Source: Bacillota bacterium (GTDB lineage: Bacteria; Bacillota; Clostridia; Lachnospirales; Lachnospiraceae). Taken from it: DNA of 64,000 nt. The notes under the pieces were generated by a model. It saw nothing but the letters and a program-made list of their open reading frames with translations, had not been told where the DNA came from and made no database searches. Shown in pieces: positions 32,677-41,260 of the stretch; the first letter of the stretch is position 1; each line of letters opens with the position of its first letter. Both the position numbers and the translations under genes were made by a program. Where the stretch lies: positions 45,468 to 109,467 of the forward strand of contig JAEWPQ010000306.1 in the NCBI GenBank assembly GCA_023460575.1, written 5' to 3'.

Positions 32677-33315
32677 ATGGCTTTTGATTTTAAGAAAGAA
32701 TACAAAGATTATTATATGCCCAATAACATACCTGAAATAATAACTGTTCCGGTCACAAATTATATCGCAGTGAGAGGAAAAGGGGACCCAAATCAGGAGG
32801 GCGGAGCATATCAGAATGCCATGGGGATTCTATATGCGGTTGCATATACCATTAAAATGAGTTATAAGGGTCCACATAAAATAGAAGGTTTTTTTGAATA
32901 TGTAGTCCCGCCTTTGGAAGGATTCTGGTGGCAGGATCATGTCTTGGGTGTGGACTACACAAACAAGGACTCATTCAATTGGATTTCCGTTATTCGTCTG
33001 CCGGACTTTGTGACAAAAGGTGATTTTGACTGGGCAGTGACAGAAGCGGGTAAAAAGAAAAAAATGGATTGCTCTTCAGCTGAGTTCCTGACGGTAGATG
33101 AAGGGCTATGTGTGCAAATCATGCACATAGGACCATTTGATGATGAACCTGCTACCGTAGCCATTATGGATGAGTATTTACATGAAAACGGGTATATAAA
33201 TGATATGACAGATTCACGTTTTCACCATGAAATTTATCTTTCGGATACCCGTAAGGTGCAGCCATCAAAATGGAAGACTGTTATACGGCATCCGATAAAA
33301 AAGACCTTGATTTAA
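32677..33315 (+). CDS. GyrI-like small-molecule-binding protein
   Basis: 212 residues, ATG 32677 after TTTGGAGGC. It fits the GyrI-like single-domain type: VTNYIAVRGKGDPNQEGGAY, a central KGPHKIEGFFEYVVPPLEGFWW (cited in part: EGFFEYVVPPLEGFWW) and C-terminal VQIMHIGPFDDEPATVAIMD. These proteins bind or hydrolyse hydrophobic small molecules. Its last codons overlap the end of the convergent response regulator gene by four bases. Confidence 0.85.
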   Translation: MAFDFKKEYKDYYMPNNIPEIITVPVTNYIAVRGKGDPNQEGGAYQNAMGILYAVAYTIKMSYKGPHKIEGFFEYVVPPLEGFWWQDHVLGVDYTNKDSFNWISVIRLPDFVTKGDFDWAVTEAGKKKKMDCSSAEFLTVDEGLCVQIMHIGPFDDEPATVAIMDEYLHENGYINDMTDSRFHHEIYLSDTRKVQPSKWKTVIRHPIKKTLI

Positions 33316-34070
33316 GTCTTATTCCGGTATTCACTAGGCTGGATACCGACATAGGATTTAAAAACTCTGCTGAAATAAGCACTGTCCGGATATCCGGATA
33401 GTTCCCCCACCTTCTGGACTTCCATATCCGGCTTATGGAGCAGCAGCCGTTTGGCTTCATTGATTCGAAGTCTGGTCAGATACTTGGAAGGAGTTTCACC
33501 GGTACTTTTCTTAAATATCTTCCCAAGATACTCCGGTGTAAATCCTAATTTCTCACTCATTTCCTGAAAGAAAACTTCCTTTTTATAATTCTCCTGAAGA
33601 TATTTTTCCATAAGTCTGCAAATTGATTCCTGGCTAAGTCTTTCGTTAACTGTGCAATAGGATTCCAATACATCAGTTTCGGATTTCATGGTAATCAGAA
33701 GCTTCTGGAGTGATTCGAAAAGACTTTCAACAGTAACCGGTTTTAATAAATAATCTACAACTCCATAACGGATTGCGGACTGGGCATAGGAGAAATCATT
33801 ATAGCCGCTGATAATAATGATTTTAACGCTGGGATGGTTTTTCTTTAAATAGCTTGCCAGTTCAATTCCGTCACACTGGGGCATGCGGATATCGGTAATG
33901 ATGAGATCGGGACAGTTTGCTTCTGTTAATTCTATGGCTTCCAGTCCATTGGCTGCTTCACCAGCCAGCTTAAGAGGTAAATTTAAGGAAGTTATTTTCT
34001 TGATCAGATTTTTTCGGATGAGGCTTTCGTCTTCCGCTGCAAGATAACTATAGCTCTGGATGGTGTTCAT
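33312..34070 (-). CDS. YesN-like AraC-type response regulator
   Basis: 252 residues, reading leftward. Receiver domain at residues 8-125 with Asp60 (LIITDIRMPQCDG) and the GYNDFSYAQSAIRYG and DYLLKPV motifs. The C-terminal AraC DNA-binding domain (EMSEKLGFTPEYLGKIFKKS; SGYPDSAYFSRVFKSYVGIQ) follows. It overlaps the kinase gene by 23 bases, so the two are co-expressed. The neighbouring divergent ABC importer and glycosidase genes are its likely targets. Confidence 0.92.
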   Translation of the reverse strand: MNTIQSYSYLAAEDESLIRKNLIKKITSLNLPLKLAGEAANGLEAIELTEANCPDLIITDIRMPQCDGIELASYLKKNHPSVKIIIISGYNDFSYAQSAIRYGVVDYLLKPVTVESLFESLQKLLITMKSETDVLESYCTVNERLSQESICRLMEKYLQENYKKEVFFQEMSEKLGFTPEYLGKIFKKSTGETPSKYLTRLRINEAKRLLLHKPDMEVQKVGELSGYPDSAYFSRVFKSYVGIQPSEYRNKT

Positions 34071-35925
34071 AATATTCCTCCCTTGACTGATAGATAGGAC
34101 CGCCCACTATAAAACTGGTTCTGCCGGGAGTTGAACAGTCGATTTGAAAAACCGCTTCTGTCCCATAAAGAAGCCTTAAACGCAGGCAGACATTTTTAAG
34201 TCCCATATTGCCGATCTGCAATGAATTCCATTCTTTATTCATATCCAGGTTTTCGTAGAGCTGCAACAGCTCTTCTTTCTTTTCTTCCCTTAACAGGCCT
34301 CCATTATCCTCCACTTTTAAGTACCACCGTCCATTTTCGGAATAAGAAGAAATGGACAGCAGCCATGGGGGAGATATCTGAAATCCGTACTTGAACACAT
34401 TCTCCACAATGGGCTGAATAATAAGCTTTGGTATATAGATTTGTTCCGTACCTTCTTCTACATTCATGGTATAGGTAAAACCTTCATGAAAACGCATCTG
34501 CATACAGTTTAAGTAGCATTCCGTATAGAAGATTTCTTCTTTAAGGGGAACGATCATTTCCCTGGAGGAAGAAATATAGCGGAAATAATCACAAAGATAA
34601 CCACACATTCGTATAATGTCCTCATTCATATTTTCCTCCGCCATAACGGAAATATTTGTCAGGCAGTTATAAAGGAAATGAGGATTGATCAGTGACTGGG
34701 CGGCCTGAAACTTGGCCCGTGTTTCCTCGGATTTGGATAATAATACCTCCTGTGATGTGGACCGCAGCTTTTCGTACATGCTGCGAATGGACTCGCAGAG
34801 CAGGGAAAGCTCTTTTATACTGCTGTCAGCCGAGGTTAAATTAACTTTTTTTTCATCAAGGACACGGCTGATGGTGATTTTTCCTGTGGCTGCCGTCAGT
34901 TTTTCTAAGGGGACCGTCAAACGCCTGGATATAAAAAAACAGATGAAGAGTGTTACCAGGATGGATAATGCCCCGATCAGGAAAAACGTCGTCCGGAAAA
35001 GAGAAAGAGATTTATAAAAAGCGGATTGGGGCCGGACCAGGATGACAGTCCAGTCGTAATCTTCGATGGTCTGGTATGTAAAGAGAAACTTTTCGCTGCT
35101 TACTGTATTTAAGACACCTGCCTGACCTTCAGGGGCAGCAGCCTGCGTTATTATGGCATAATAATCCGGATAAGAAGAATCGGATGCGTAAGGATATACA
35201 AGTTCCTGTCTGGAATTATAGATAAAAACCCGGCTGTCTGGATTCTGGCTTTCAAGCTGAGAAGAAAGGGAAAAAATCCTGTCACAATCCTGGACAACTT
35301 CAACAATACCCTCCGGTGTGCCGTCTGCATTGAGAAAAAGACGTACCAGGGAGATGAATTTCTGAGATTTCTGATTTTCGCCTTTTGCAGGCAGCTCTCT
35401 GTTTACTACGGGTGCAGATATGTACTTATGTCCATTTAATGCGAGAGTCTGGGAATACCAGGGCAGGCGCTCCAAATCTACGGAAGTGGTCCTAAGCCAG
35501 TAACCGGCCTCCACACAGGAACCATCCATCGTATATAAGTTAATTTCAGAGGCGCTCTGATATGCTCCGATCATGGCCGTAACGATATCATGGATTGCCA
35601 TCGCCTTTTCCCGGGAAGCGGCCTGATCTGCGGGGGCCGTACCGTCTCGCTGGTATGAGGTGGAAAATTCCCTGAAATTCATTTTTATGGCATTGGAATA
35701 TACGATATTCATGGAAATCGAAGAGATGCTGTCTAACTGGGCCCTGACGGAGCTTTCTACCGAAGCGCACATATTTTCTAAATCCTTGGAAGCATCCATT
35801 AAGGCATTTTTGCGGTAATGGTTATAAGTAAAAACGAAGAAAATAACCAGTAGTATCAGGATAAAAAGACCATATATAATAAAGAGATACCATTTTTGGG
35901 AATATTGTTTTCCTGATTTTTTCAT
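34048..35925 (-). CDS. YesM-like sensor histidine kinase
   Basis: 625 residues from ATG 35925 (AAAGGAGGTGC upstream on this strand; 12 more codons are open before it). TM helix near residues 10-35 (WYLFIIYGLFILILLVIFFV), an extracellular sensor of about 270 residues, second TM plus HAMP (FISRRLTVPLEKLTAATGKI), His-kinase domain (SLINPHFLYNCLTNIS) and HATPase (PKLIIQPIVENVFKYG). Kinases of this type sense sugar-related signals and partner YesN-like regulators, here the gene downstream. Confidence 0.92.
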   Translation of the reverse strand: MKKSGKQYSQKWYLFIIYGLFILILLVIFFVFTYNHYRKNALMDASKDLENMCASVESSVRAQLDSISSISMNIVYSNAIKMNFREFSTSYQRDGTAPADQAASREKAMAIHDIVTAMIGAYQSASEINLYTMDGSCVEAGYWLRTTSVDLERLPWYSQTLALNGHKYISAPVVNRELPAKGENQKSQKFISLVRLFLNADGTPEGIVEVVQDCDRIFSLSSQLESQNPDSRVFIYNSRQELVYPYASDSSYPDYYAIITQAAAPEGQAGVLNTVSSEKFLFTYQTIEDYDWTVILVRPQSAFYKSLSLFRTTFFLIGALSILVTLFICFFISRRLTVPLEKLTAATGKITISRVLDEKKVNLTSADSSIKELSLLCESIRSMYEKLRSTSQEVLLSKSEETRAKFQAAQSLINPHFLYNCLTNISVMAEENMNEDIIRMCGYLCDYFRYISSSREMIVPLKEEIFYTECYLNCMQMRFHEGFTYTMNVEEGTEQIYIPKLIIQPIVENVFKYGFQISPPWLLSISSYSENGRWYLKVEDNGGLLREEKKEELLQLYENLDMNKEWNSLQIGNMGLKNVCLRLRLLYGTEAVFQIDCSTPGRTSFIVGGPIYQSREEYYEHHPEL

Positions 35926-36004
35926 AGAAAAGCACCTCCTTTTGTGAACAATATTATACAATGTAGTTCAAAAAAATGCAAATGGCAGTACGGAATTGTC
36001 TATT

Positions 36005-36034
36005 TTGCCACAGTGCCCCTTGTGGTATTATGAA
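36005..36034 (+). promoter_or_regulatory. Candidate promoter with CCACA-N8-TGTGG palindrome
   Basis: TTGCCA (36005-36010) and TATGAA (36029-36034) with 18-base spacer; inside the spacer CCACA (36008-36012) and TGTGG (36021-36025) form a dyad, a candidate site for the YesN-like regulator. Located in the divergent space before the binding-protein gene. Confidence 0.35.
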
Positions 36035-36115
36035 TTTATAACAAAACATCAATTTTTCCGGAGGTATTTCTGGAAAAAGTAACAAGTCTAAGTGAGAAGA
36101 ATAAAGGAGAAGGTC

Positions 36116-37447
36116 ATGAAAAAGAGAGGAAAGAAAATAATCAGTCTGGCTTTGGCGGCTATACTCGCGGCAGGAATGACAGCGGGCTGCAATTCAGGAG
36201 GCAGCAGCGCAAAAAGTGATGACAGCAATGGTTCCCAAAAGAATGTTACGCTGACATTTGGCAGTCATCAAAGCGGTCTTCCTACTTCCGGTATCGTTCA
36301 GGAGCTTGCCAAGGAGTTTGAAGGAGAAACCGGAATTAAGATCGATTTTCAGATTTCTCCGGATGCTCAGTGGAGAGATTTAATTAAGGTAAAGCTTGAG
36401 TCAGGAGAAGCGCCGGATATTATATGTGCAGATACACCAATCAGCCTCGTCTCCAGTATTCACATGGATAAGTACTGCGCTGAACTGACAGATCAGGCCT
36501 GGGTAAACCGGTTAGATGCAAGTGCAAAGTCGGCGGTTTCTGTTGACAGTAAGGTATACGGAATTACGTTTCCTGGTGCAAAGATGTATTTTTATCTCTA
36601 TAACAAAGATATTTTCAACAAACTGGGTCTGACTGTGCCCACCACCTATGCAGAGTTTAAAGGTGTCTGCCAGAAAATTAAGGATTCCGGCACCACGCCG
36701 ATTTATGAAGCTACCACCAATGGCTGGCACCAGGTGCTTCCTCTATTTGAGACAGGCGGATTGTGGCTGGCTCAGGATCCGGATATTTATCAGAAATTAA
36801 ATGACAACAAAATTGATCTGGATGAGATCCCGGCACTTTCTACCATTATCGGGCAGCTGGATGAATGTGCCAAAGCTGGATATTTTGGAGATGATTATTT
36901 AAGCAATGCATGGGAAAACGGGAAAGAAGCAATGGCTTCGGGAAGATGTGCCATGACAATTGCTGAATTGGGTTATCGCGGCCAGATCGACGCCGATTAT
37001 CCTGATTTTAAAGCAACTGAAAAATTAGGAGCTTTCGTTATGCCGTGGGGAGATAATCAGACCATTGGAGTGAACCCTGCAAGCAATGCATATTTTATTA
37101 ACAAGGACAGCAAATATGTGGAGGAAGCAAAGCAGTTTTTTGAATTCCTTTCAAGACCGGAAAACTTACAGAAGCGTCTTGATGGGCAGCCGGAGTTAAG
37201 CAACTTATGCTGGTCTGAGATTAAGAGCAAGTATTCCGAAGAGGATCAGAAGTTTTTGGATTCCTTAAAAAAGGCCAATGTGGTTCAGACCTCAGTGAAT
37301 TACATTGACAGCCAGTGGATGGATGTAGGAAAGGATTTAGAATCCATGTATACCGGTGCGATGACACCCAAAGATGTTCTTGATTCAATTATGAAACGGC
37401 GAACGGAGCAGGCAACTCTGCAAAAAGATCCCGGCTGGACAAAATAA
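36116..37447 (+). CDS. ABC sugar-binding lipoprotein
   Basis: 443 residues from ATG 36116 (AAAGGAGAAGG upstream). Lipobox with Cys25 (AAGMTAGCNSGG), then the family 1 solute-binding pattern: NVTLTFGSHQSG, KVKLESGEAPDIICAD, VYGITFPGAKMYFYLYNKDI, and a C-terminal hinge-like DLESMYTGAMTPKDVLD. It captures a carbohydrate outside the cell for the two permeases that follow. No ATPase gene is in this locus, so it likely shares an MsmX-type ATPase encoded elsewhere. Confidence 0.92.
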   Translation: MKKRGKKIISLALAAILAAGMTAGCNSGGSSAKSDDSNGSQKNVTLTFGSHQSGLPTSGIVQELAKEFEGETGIKIDFQISPDAQWRDLIKVKLESGEAPDIICADTPISLVSSIHMDKYCAELTDQAWVNRLDASAKSAVSVDSKVYGITFPGAKMYFYLYNKDIFNKLGLTVPTTYAEFKGVCQKIKDSGTTPIYEATTNGWHQVLPLFETGGLWLAQDPDIYQKLNDNKIDLDEIPALSTIIGQLDECAKAGYFGDDYLSNAWENGKEAMASGRCAMTIAELGYRGQIDADYPDFKATEKLGAFVMPWGDNQTIGVNPASNAYFINKDSKYVEEAKQFFEFLSRPENLQKRLDGQPELSNLCWSEIKSKYSEEDQKFLDSLKKANVVQTSVNYIDSQWMDVGKDLESMYTGAMTPKDVLDSIMKRRTEQATLQKDPGWTK

Positions 37448-37454
37448 AGGAACG

Positions 37455-38339
37455 ATGCAAATGAACAGAAAAAAAATATACCCGTGGTATTATGCTGCAG
37501 GCGCAGCCATTCTCTTCTTTCTCCTGTGTTTCCTTCCGGGAGTGCTTGGAATCGCCTATTCCTTTACAGACTGGAATAATTTCAGCGATGAGATACATTT
37601 TGTAGGACTGGCAAATTACAGGACGATTTTTCATGGAAATTCGGAATATATGAAATACATAGCCAATACCCTGTGGTTTACGGTTGCTACAACGGTTCTT
37701 AAGACTGTTGTAGGGCTTGCTCTGGCTCTGTTATTAACTCAGACTTTCATCAGGGGTAAAAATCTTCACCGTATGATTATATTTTCGCCGCAGGTGATGT
37801 CCTATCTGGTGGTAGGTCTGGTATTCCGCAGCATGCTTCATCCCACAACCGGCTTTTTAAATAATTTTTTGAGAGGAATCGGATTTGGAGGGCTGGCAAA
37901 GAACTGGCTGACTGATTTAAAGCTTGTGTTTCCAACTGTGATTTTGGTTGATACCTGGAAGGGTATGGGATATATCATGGTAATAGTTATTGCGGGGCTG
38001 CTTTCTGTAGCCCCGGAGTACTACGAGGCTGCCAGCATCGACGGAGCCAGCTTTTTTAAAAAGTTTACCTGTATCACCCTGCCGCTGTTAAAACCGGTTC
38101 TTGTAAATGTGACAGTATTAAATGTTACGTATGGCCTGCGTGTCTTCGATATGATCTATTCCCTGACAAACGGCGGACCGGGTAATGCAACAGGAGTGAT
38201 CAATACAGCTGTATATAAAGAATTTTCCAAAGGCAATCTGGCTATGGGTACCACTCTTTCCAGTATATTATTCTTTGTGGTTCTGTCTCTTTTGTATTTC
38301 ATTATCTGGTCCATGGAAAACAAGGAGGTGGAGGTATGA
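37455..38339 (+). CDS. ABC sugar permease 1 (MalF/UgpA type)
   Basis: 294 residues, ATG 37455 (or ATG 37461) shortly after the binding protein. Six TM segments; EAA loop in the usual place: EYYEAASIDGASFFKKFTCI. It forms the transmembrane channel with the next gene. Its stop overlaps the next start by four bases. Confidence 0.92.
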   Translation: MQMNRKKIYPWYYAAGAAILFFLLCFLPGVLGIAYSFTDWNNFSDEIHFVGLANYRTIFHGNSEYMKYIANTLWFTVATTVLKTVVGLALALLLTQTFIRGKNLHRMIIFSPQVMSYLVVGLVFRSMLHPTTGFLNNFLRGIGFGGLAKNWLTDLKLVFPTVILVDTWKGMGYIMVIVIAGLLSVAPEYYEAASIDGASFFKKFTCITLPLLKPVLVNVTVLNVTYGLRVFDMIYSLTNGGPGNATGVINTAVYKEFSKGNLAMGTTLSSILFFVVLSLLYFIIWSMENKEVEV

Positions 38340-39157
38340 TGAAGAAAAGCATTGTTTCCATAGCGGGAAACTTAATATCATTCCTGATCAGTCTGATCGT
38401 CCTGCTTCCGCTAGCGGTGTTATTTATCAATTCGTTTAAGACCTCAGCGGAAGCCAACCGTATGACACTTTCCCTTCCGAAAAAGTGGGTAGTTGAGAAT
38501 TATATTACAGTGGTAGAAAAGGGAAAGCTGTTCTCCTCCTTTTTAAACGGAATCCTGTACGCCTCCTGCAGCGTGGTGATTATTGTTATTCTGGTATCGG
38601 CTGCCGCTTTTGTGATCTCCAGGAACCAAAAGGGAATCAATCGCTTTTTGTACTATTTTATTATTTCAGGAATCGCAGTCCCCATTAATAACGTGGCGCT
38701 GATGAAGGTCCTTCAGGTTCTTCATCTGGTAAATACACGGATTGGCATTATTCTTTTATATGCGGCTATTAATATTCCTTTAAGTCTTTTTCTTTCTTTT
38801 GGATTCATAGCAACAATCCCGAGAGAGATTGATGAAGCAGCAGTCATTGACGGGTGCAGTCCCCGCCAGCTGTTCATACGAGTCATCGTACCGTTAATAA
38901 AGCCTATTATGTCTACGGTATTTGTACTGGAATTTATGACGGTCTGGAATGATTTTACCATGCCGCTGTATTATTTGAACAATTCTAGGAAATGGCCTAT
39001 GACCCTTGCAGTATACAGCTTTTTCGGAGCATTTGAAAATTCATGGAATCTGGTGGCAGCCGATATTATATTGACACTGGCACCGGTGTTAATTGTATTC
39101 ATATTAGGTCAGAAGTATATTGTCGGCGGAGTATCCGCCGGTTCGGTGAAAGGTTAA
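38336..39157 (+). CDS. ABC sugar permease 2 (MalG/UgpE type)
   Basis: 273 residues, ATG 38336 overlapping the previous stop, AAGGAGGTGGAGG before. Six TM segments and an EAA loop REIDEAAVIDGCSPRQLFIR. Second half of the channel. Genes for GH3 and GH31 enzymes follow within 20 and 30 bases, so all five are one operon. Confidence 0.92.
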   Translation: MMKKSIVSIAGNLISFLISLIVLLPLAVLFINSFKTSAEANRMTLSLPKKWVVENYITVVEKGKLFSSFLNGILYASCSVVIIVILVSAAAFVISRNQKGINRFLYYFIISGIAVPINNVALMKVLQVLHLVNTRIGIILLYAAINIPLSLFLSFGFIATIPREIDEAAVIDGCSPRQLFIRVIVPLIKPIMSTVFVLEFMTVWNDFTMPLYYLNNSRKWPMTLAVYSFFGAFENSWNLVAADIILTLAPVLIVFILGQKYIVGGVSAGSVKG

Positions 39158-39173
39158 GCAACAGGAGGTGTTC

Positions 39174-41231
39174 ATGGAAAGGCATGAGATTGATGAACTG
39201 GTAAAAGAGCTGACACTGGAAGAAAAAATAGGAATGATACACGGACAGGGGATTTTTCATACGGGGGGAGTAAAGCGTCTGGATATTCCGCCACTCTGGA
39301 TGTCCGATGGCCCCATGGGAGTGAGAAGAGAGCTTGAGGATGATAACTGGAATCCCAAAGGAACCACGGATGATTTTGTTTCCTACCTGCCCTCTAATAC
39401 CGCTCTTGCATGTACCTGGAGCCGCAGACAGGCAGAACGGATGGGACGCGTTCTGGGAGCAGAAGCAAGGGGTAGGGGAAAAGATGTAATTCTGGCTCCC
39501 GGTATCAATATAATCCGTACGCCGCTTTGTGGACGTAACTTTGAATATATGAGTGAAGATCCATATCTGACAGCCCAACTGGCGGTTCCATTAATTAAAG
39601 GAATCCAGGAAAATGATACAGCCGCCTGCGTGAAACATTTTGCAGTGAACAACCAGGAAACAAACCGCCTGTCAGTCAGCGTAAAGGTCAGTGAGCGGGC
39701 GCTGCGGGAAATCTATCTTCCAGGTTTTGAAGCAGCAGTAAACGAGGGAAAATCGAAAACCATTATGGGGGCCTATAATAAATTACGGGGTGATTTCTGC
39801 TGCCACAACCGGTATCTTCTTCGGGATATTCTCCGTAAGGAATGGAATTTTGACGGAGTTGTGATTTCTGACTGGGGTGGTGTCCATGATACATCAGAAG
39901 CGGCTTTGGGCGGGCTTGATATTGAAATGTCCGTTACCAATGATTTTGATAATTATTTTATGGCAGATCCTCTTTACAAAAAGGTTCTGGCAGAGGAAGT
40001 GGCAGAGGAGATAATTGATGAAAAGATCAGACACATTCTGAATTTAATGAACAGCCTGTCCATGCTTGGTGATAAAAGGAAGACCAGAAGTCCAGGTGTA
40101 TATAATGCCCCTGCCCACCAGCAGGCAATCCTGTCCTGCGCAGAAGAAGCTGTCGTGCTTCTGAAAAATGAAGAAAAAAGGCTTCCTCTGGCACTTGCCG
40201 GAAAGAAGCGTCTGGCGGTGATTGGTGAAAATGCGGACGCACTTCATGCGGCAAGGGGTGGAAGTGCAGGAATCAAGTCATTGTATGAGATTTCTCCTTT
40301 GATGGGGCTTAAGATGGAGGCCGGCGGAAACATTGAGGTAGTATATGAACCTGGAGCAGGGGATGATGGAGTGAAAAGAGCCGCTGCCCTGGCCGCGGAA
40401 TGTGAAGATGTCATTGTCTTTTGCGGTCTGAATCATGAATATGATGTGGAAGGGCAGGATCGCAGGGATATGAAGCTCCCTGCCGGACAGGAAAAGCTGA
40501 TCTCAGCAGTGTTTAATGTGAATGATCATGCGGTCATTGCAGTACTGGCGGGATCACCTGTGGATTTGGAACCCTTTGCAGACCGTGCAAAAGCCATTGT
40601 CTATACCAGCTACAATGGAATGGAGGGCGGACGGGCGCTTGCAAGAATAATCCTGGGAAAAGGTAATCCGTCCGGAAAGCTGCCTTTTACTTTACCAAAG
40701 CGTCTTGAAGACTGTCCCGCTCACAGGCTTGGAGAATTTCCGGGAGGTGAAAGGGTTGTTTACGGAGAAGGAGTTTTTGTGGGATACCGTTATTATGAAT
40801 CAGAAGATGTTAAGGTACGATACTGTTTTGGTCATGGATTATCTTATACAGAGTACGTGTATGGGGATCTTAGAGTTGAAAAAACAAGTCATGGCTTTTC
40901 TGTAAAAGCAGATGTAAAAAACTGCGGAAAGCGCGCTGGTCTTGAAACTGTTCAGGTTTATGTCAGGGCTGCAGGAAAGAATGTGAAGAGACCTGTCATG
41001 GAACTGCGGGGATTTGATAAAATATCATTAGAGCCTGGAGAAAAAAAGACACTTGTCTTTCGTTTGGCTGAAAAGGCTTTTTCTTATTACAATGAAGAGC
41101 TGAAGTGTTTTACTGTACCTGATGATGAATATGAGATTTGTGTGGGCAGTTCTGTTTCTGATATACGCTTAAGACAGTGCGTAGAGGTTAGGAACTATGT
41201 ATTAGAGACAGAAAAATATGATATGGAATGA
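39174..41231 (+). CDS. GH3 beta-glucosidase
   Basis: 685 residues from ATG 39174 (ACAGGAGGTG 5 bases before; GTG 39168 is part of it). GH3 N-terminal domain with WMSDGPMGVR, the CVKHFAVNNQETNR loop, and catalytic nucleophile Asp233 in VVISDWGGVHDT. GH3_C domain (VIAVLAGSPVDLEPF; SGKLPFTLPKRLED) and a C-terminal Fn3-like end (FSVKADVKNCGKRAGLETVQ). No signal peptide, so it acts on imported oligosaccharides in the cytosol, most likely cutting beta-glucosides. Confidence 0.93.
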   Translation: MERHEIDELVKELTLEEKIGMIHGQGIFHTGGVKRLDIPPLWMSDGPMGVRRELEDDNWNPKGTTDDFVSYLPSNTALACTWSRRQAERMGRVLGAEARGRGKDVILAPGINIIRTPLCGRNFEYMSEDPYLTAQLAVPLIKGIQENDTAACVKHFAVNNQETNRLSVSVKVSERALREIYLPGFEAAVNEGKSKTIMGAYNKLRGDFCCHNRYLLRDILRKEWNFDGVVISDWGGVHDTSEAALGGLDIEMSVTNDFDNYFMADPLYKKVLAEEVAEEIIDEKIRHILNLMNSLSMLGDKRKTRSPGVYNAPAHQQAILSCAEEAVVLLKNEEKRLPLALAGKKRLAVIGENADALHAARGGSAGIKSLYEISPLMGLKMEAGGNIEVVYEPGAGDDGVKRAAALAAECEDVIVFCGLNHEYDVEGQDRRDMKLPAGQEKLISAVFNVNDHAVIAVLAGSPVDLEPFADRAKAIVYTSYNGMEGGRALARIILGKGNPSGKLPFTLPKRLEDCPAHRLGEFPGGERVVYGEGVFVGYRYYESEDVKVRYCFGHGLSYTEYVYGDLRVEKTSHGFSVKADVKNCGKRAGLETVQVYVRAAGKNVKRPVMELRGFDKISLEPGEKKTLVFRLAEKAFSYYNEELKCFTVPDDEYEICVGSSVSDIRLRQCVEVRNYVLETEKYDME

Positions 41232-41260
41232 ACTGATTAATTCAGGCAAGGAGAACAGAT

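Noticed and set aside
39099..39578. 159-codon minus-strand frame opposite the GH3 gene start
   Set aside because: Shadow of GH3 coding sequence; no promoter or ribosome site.
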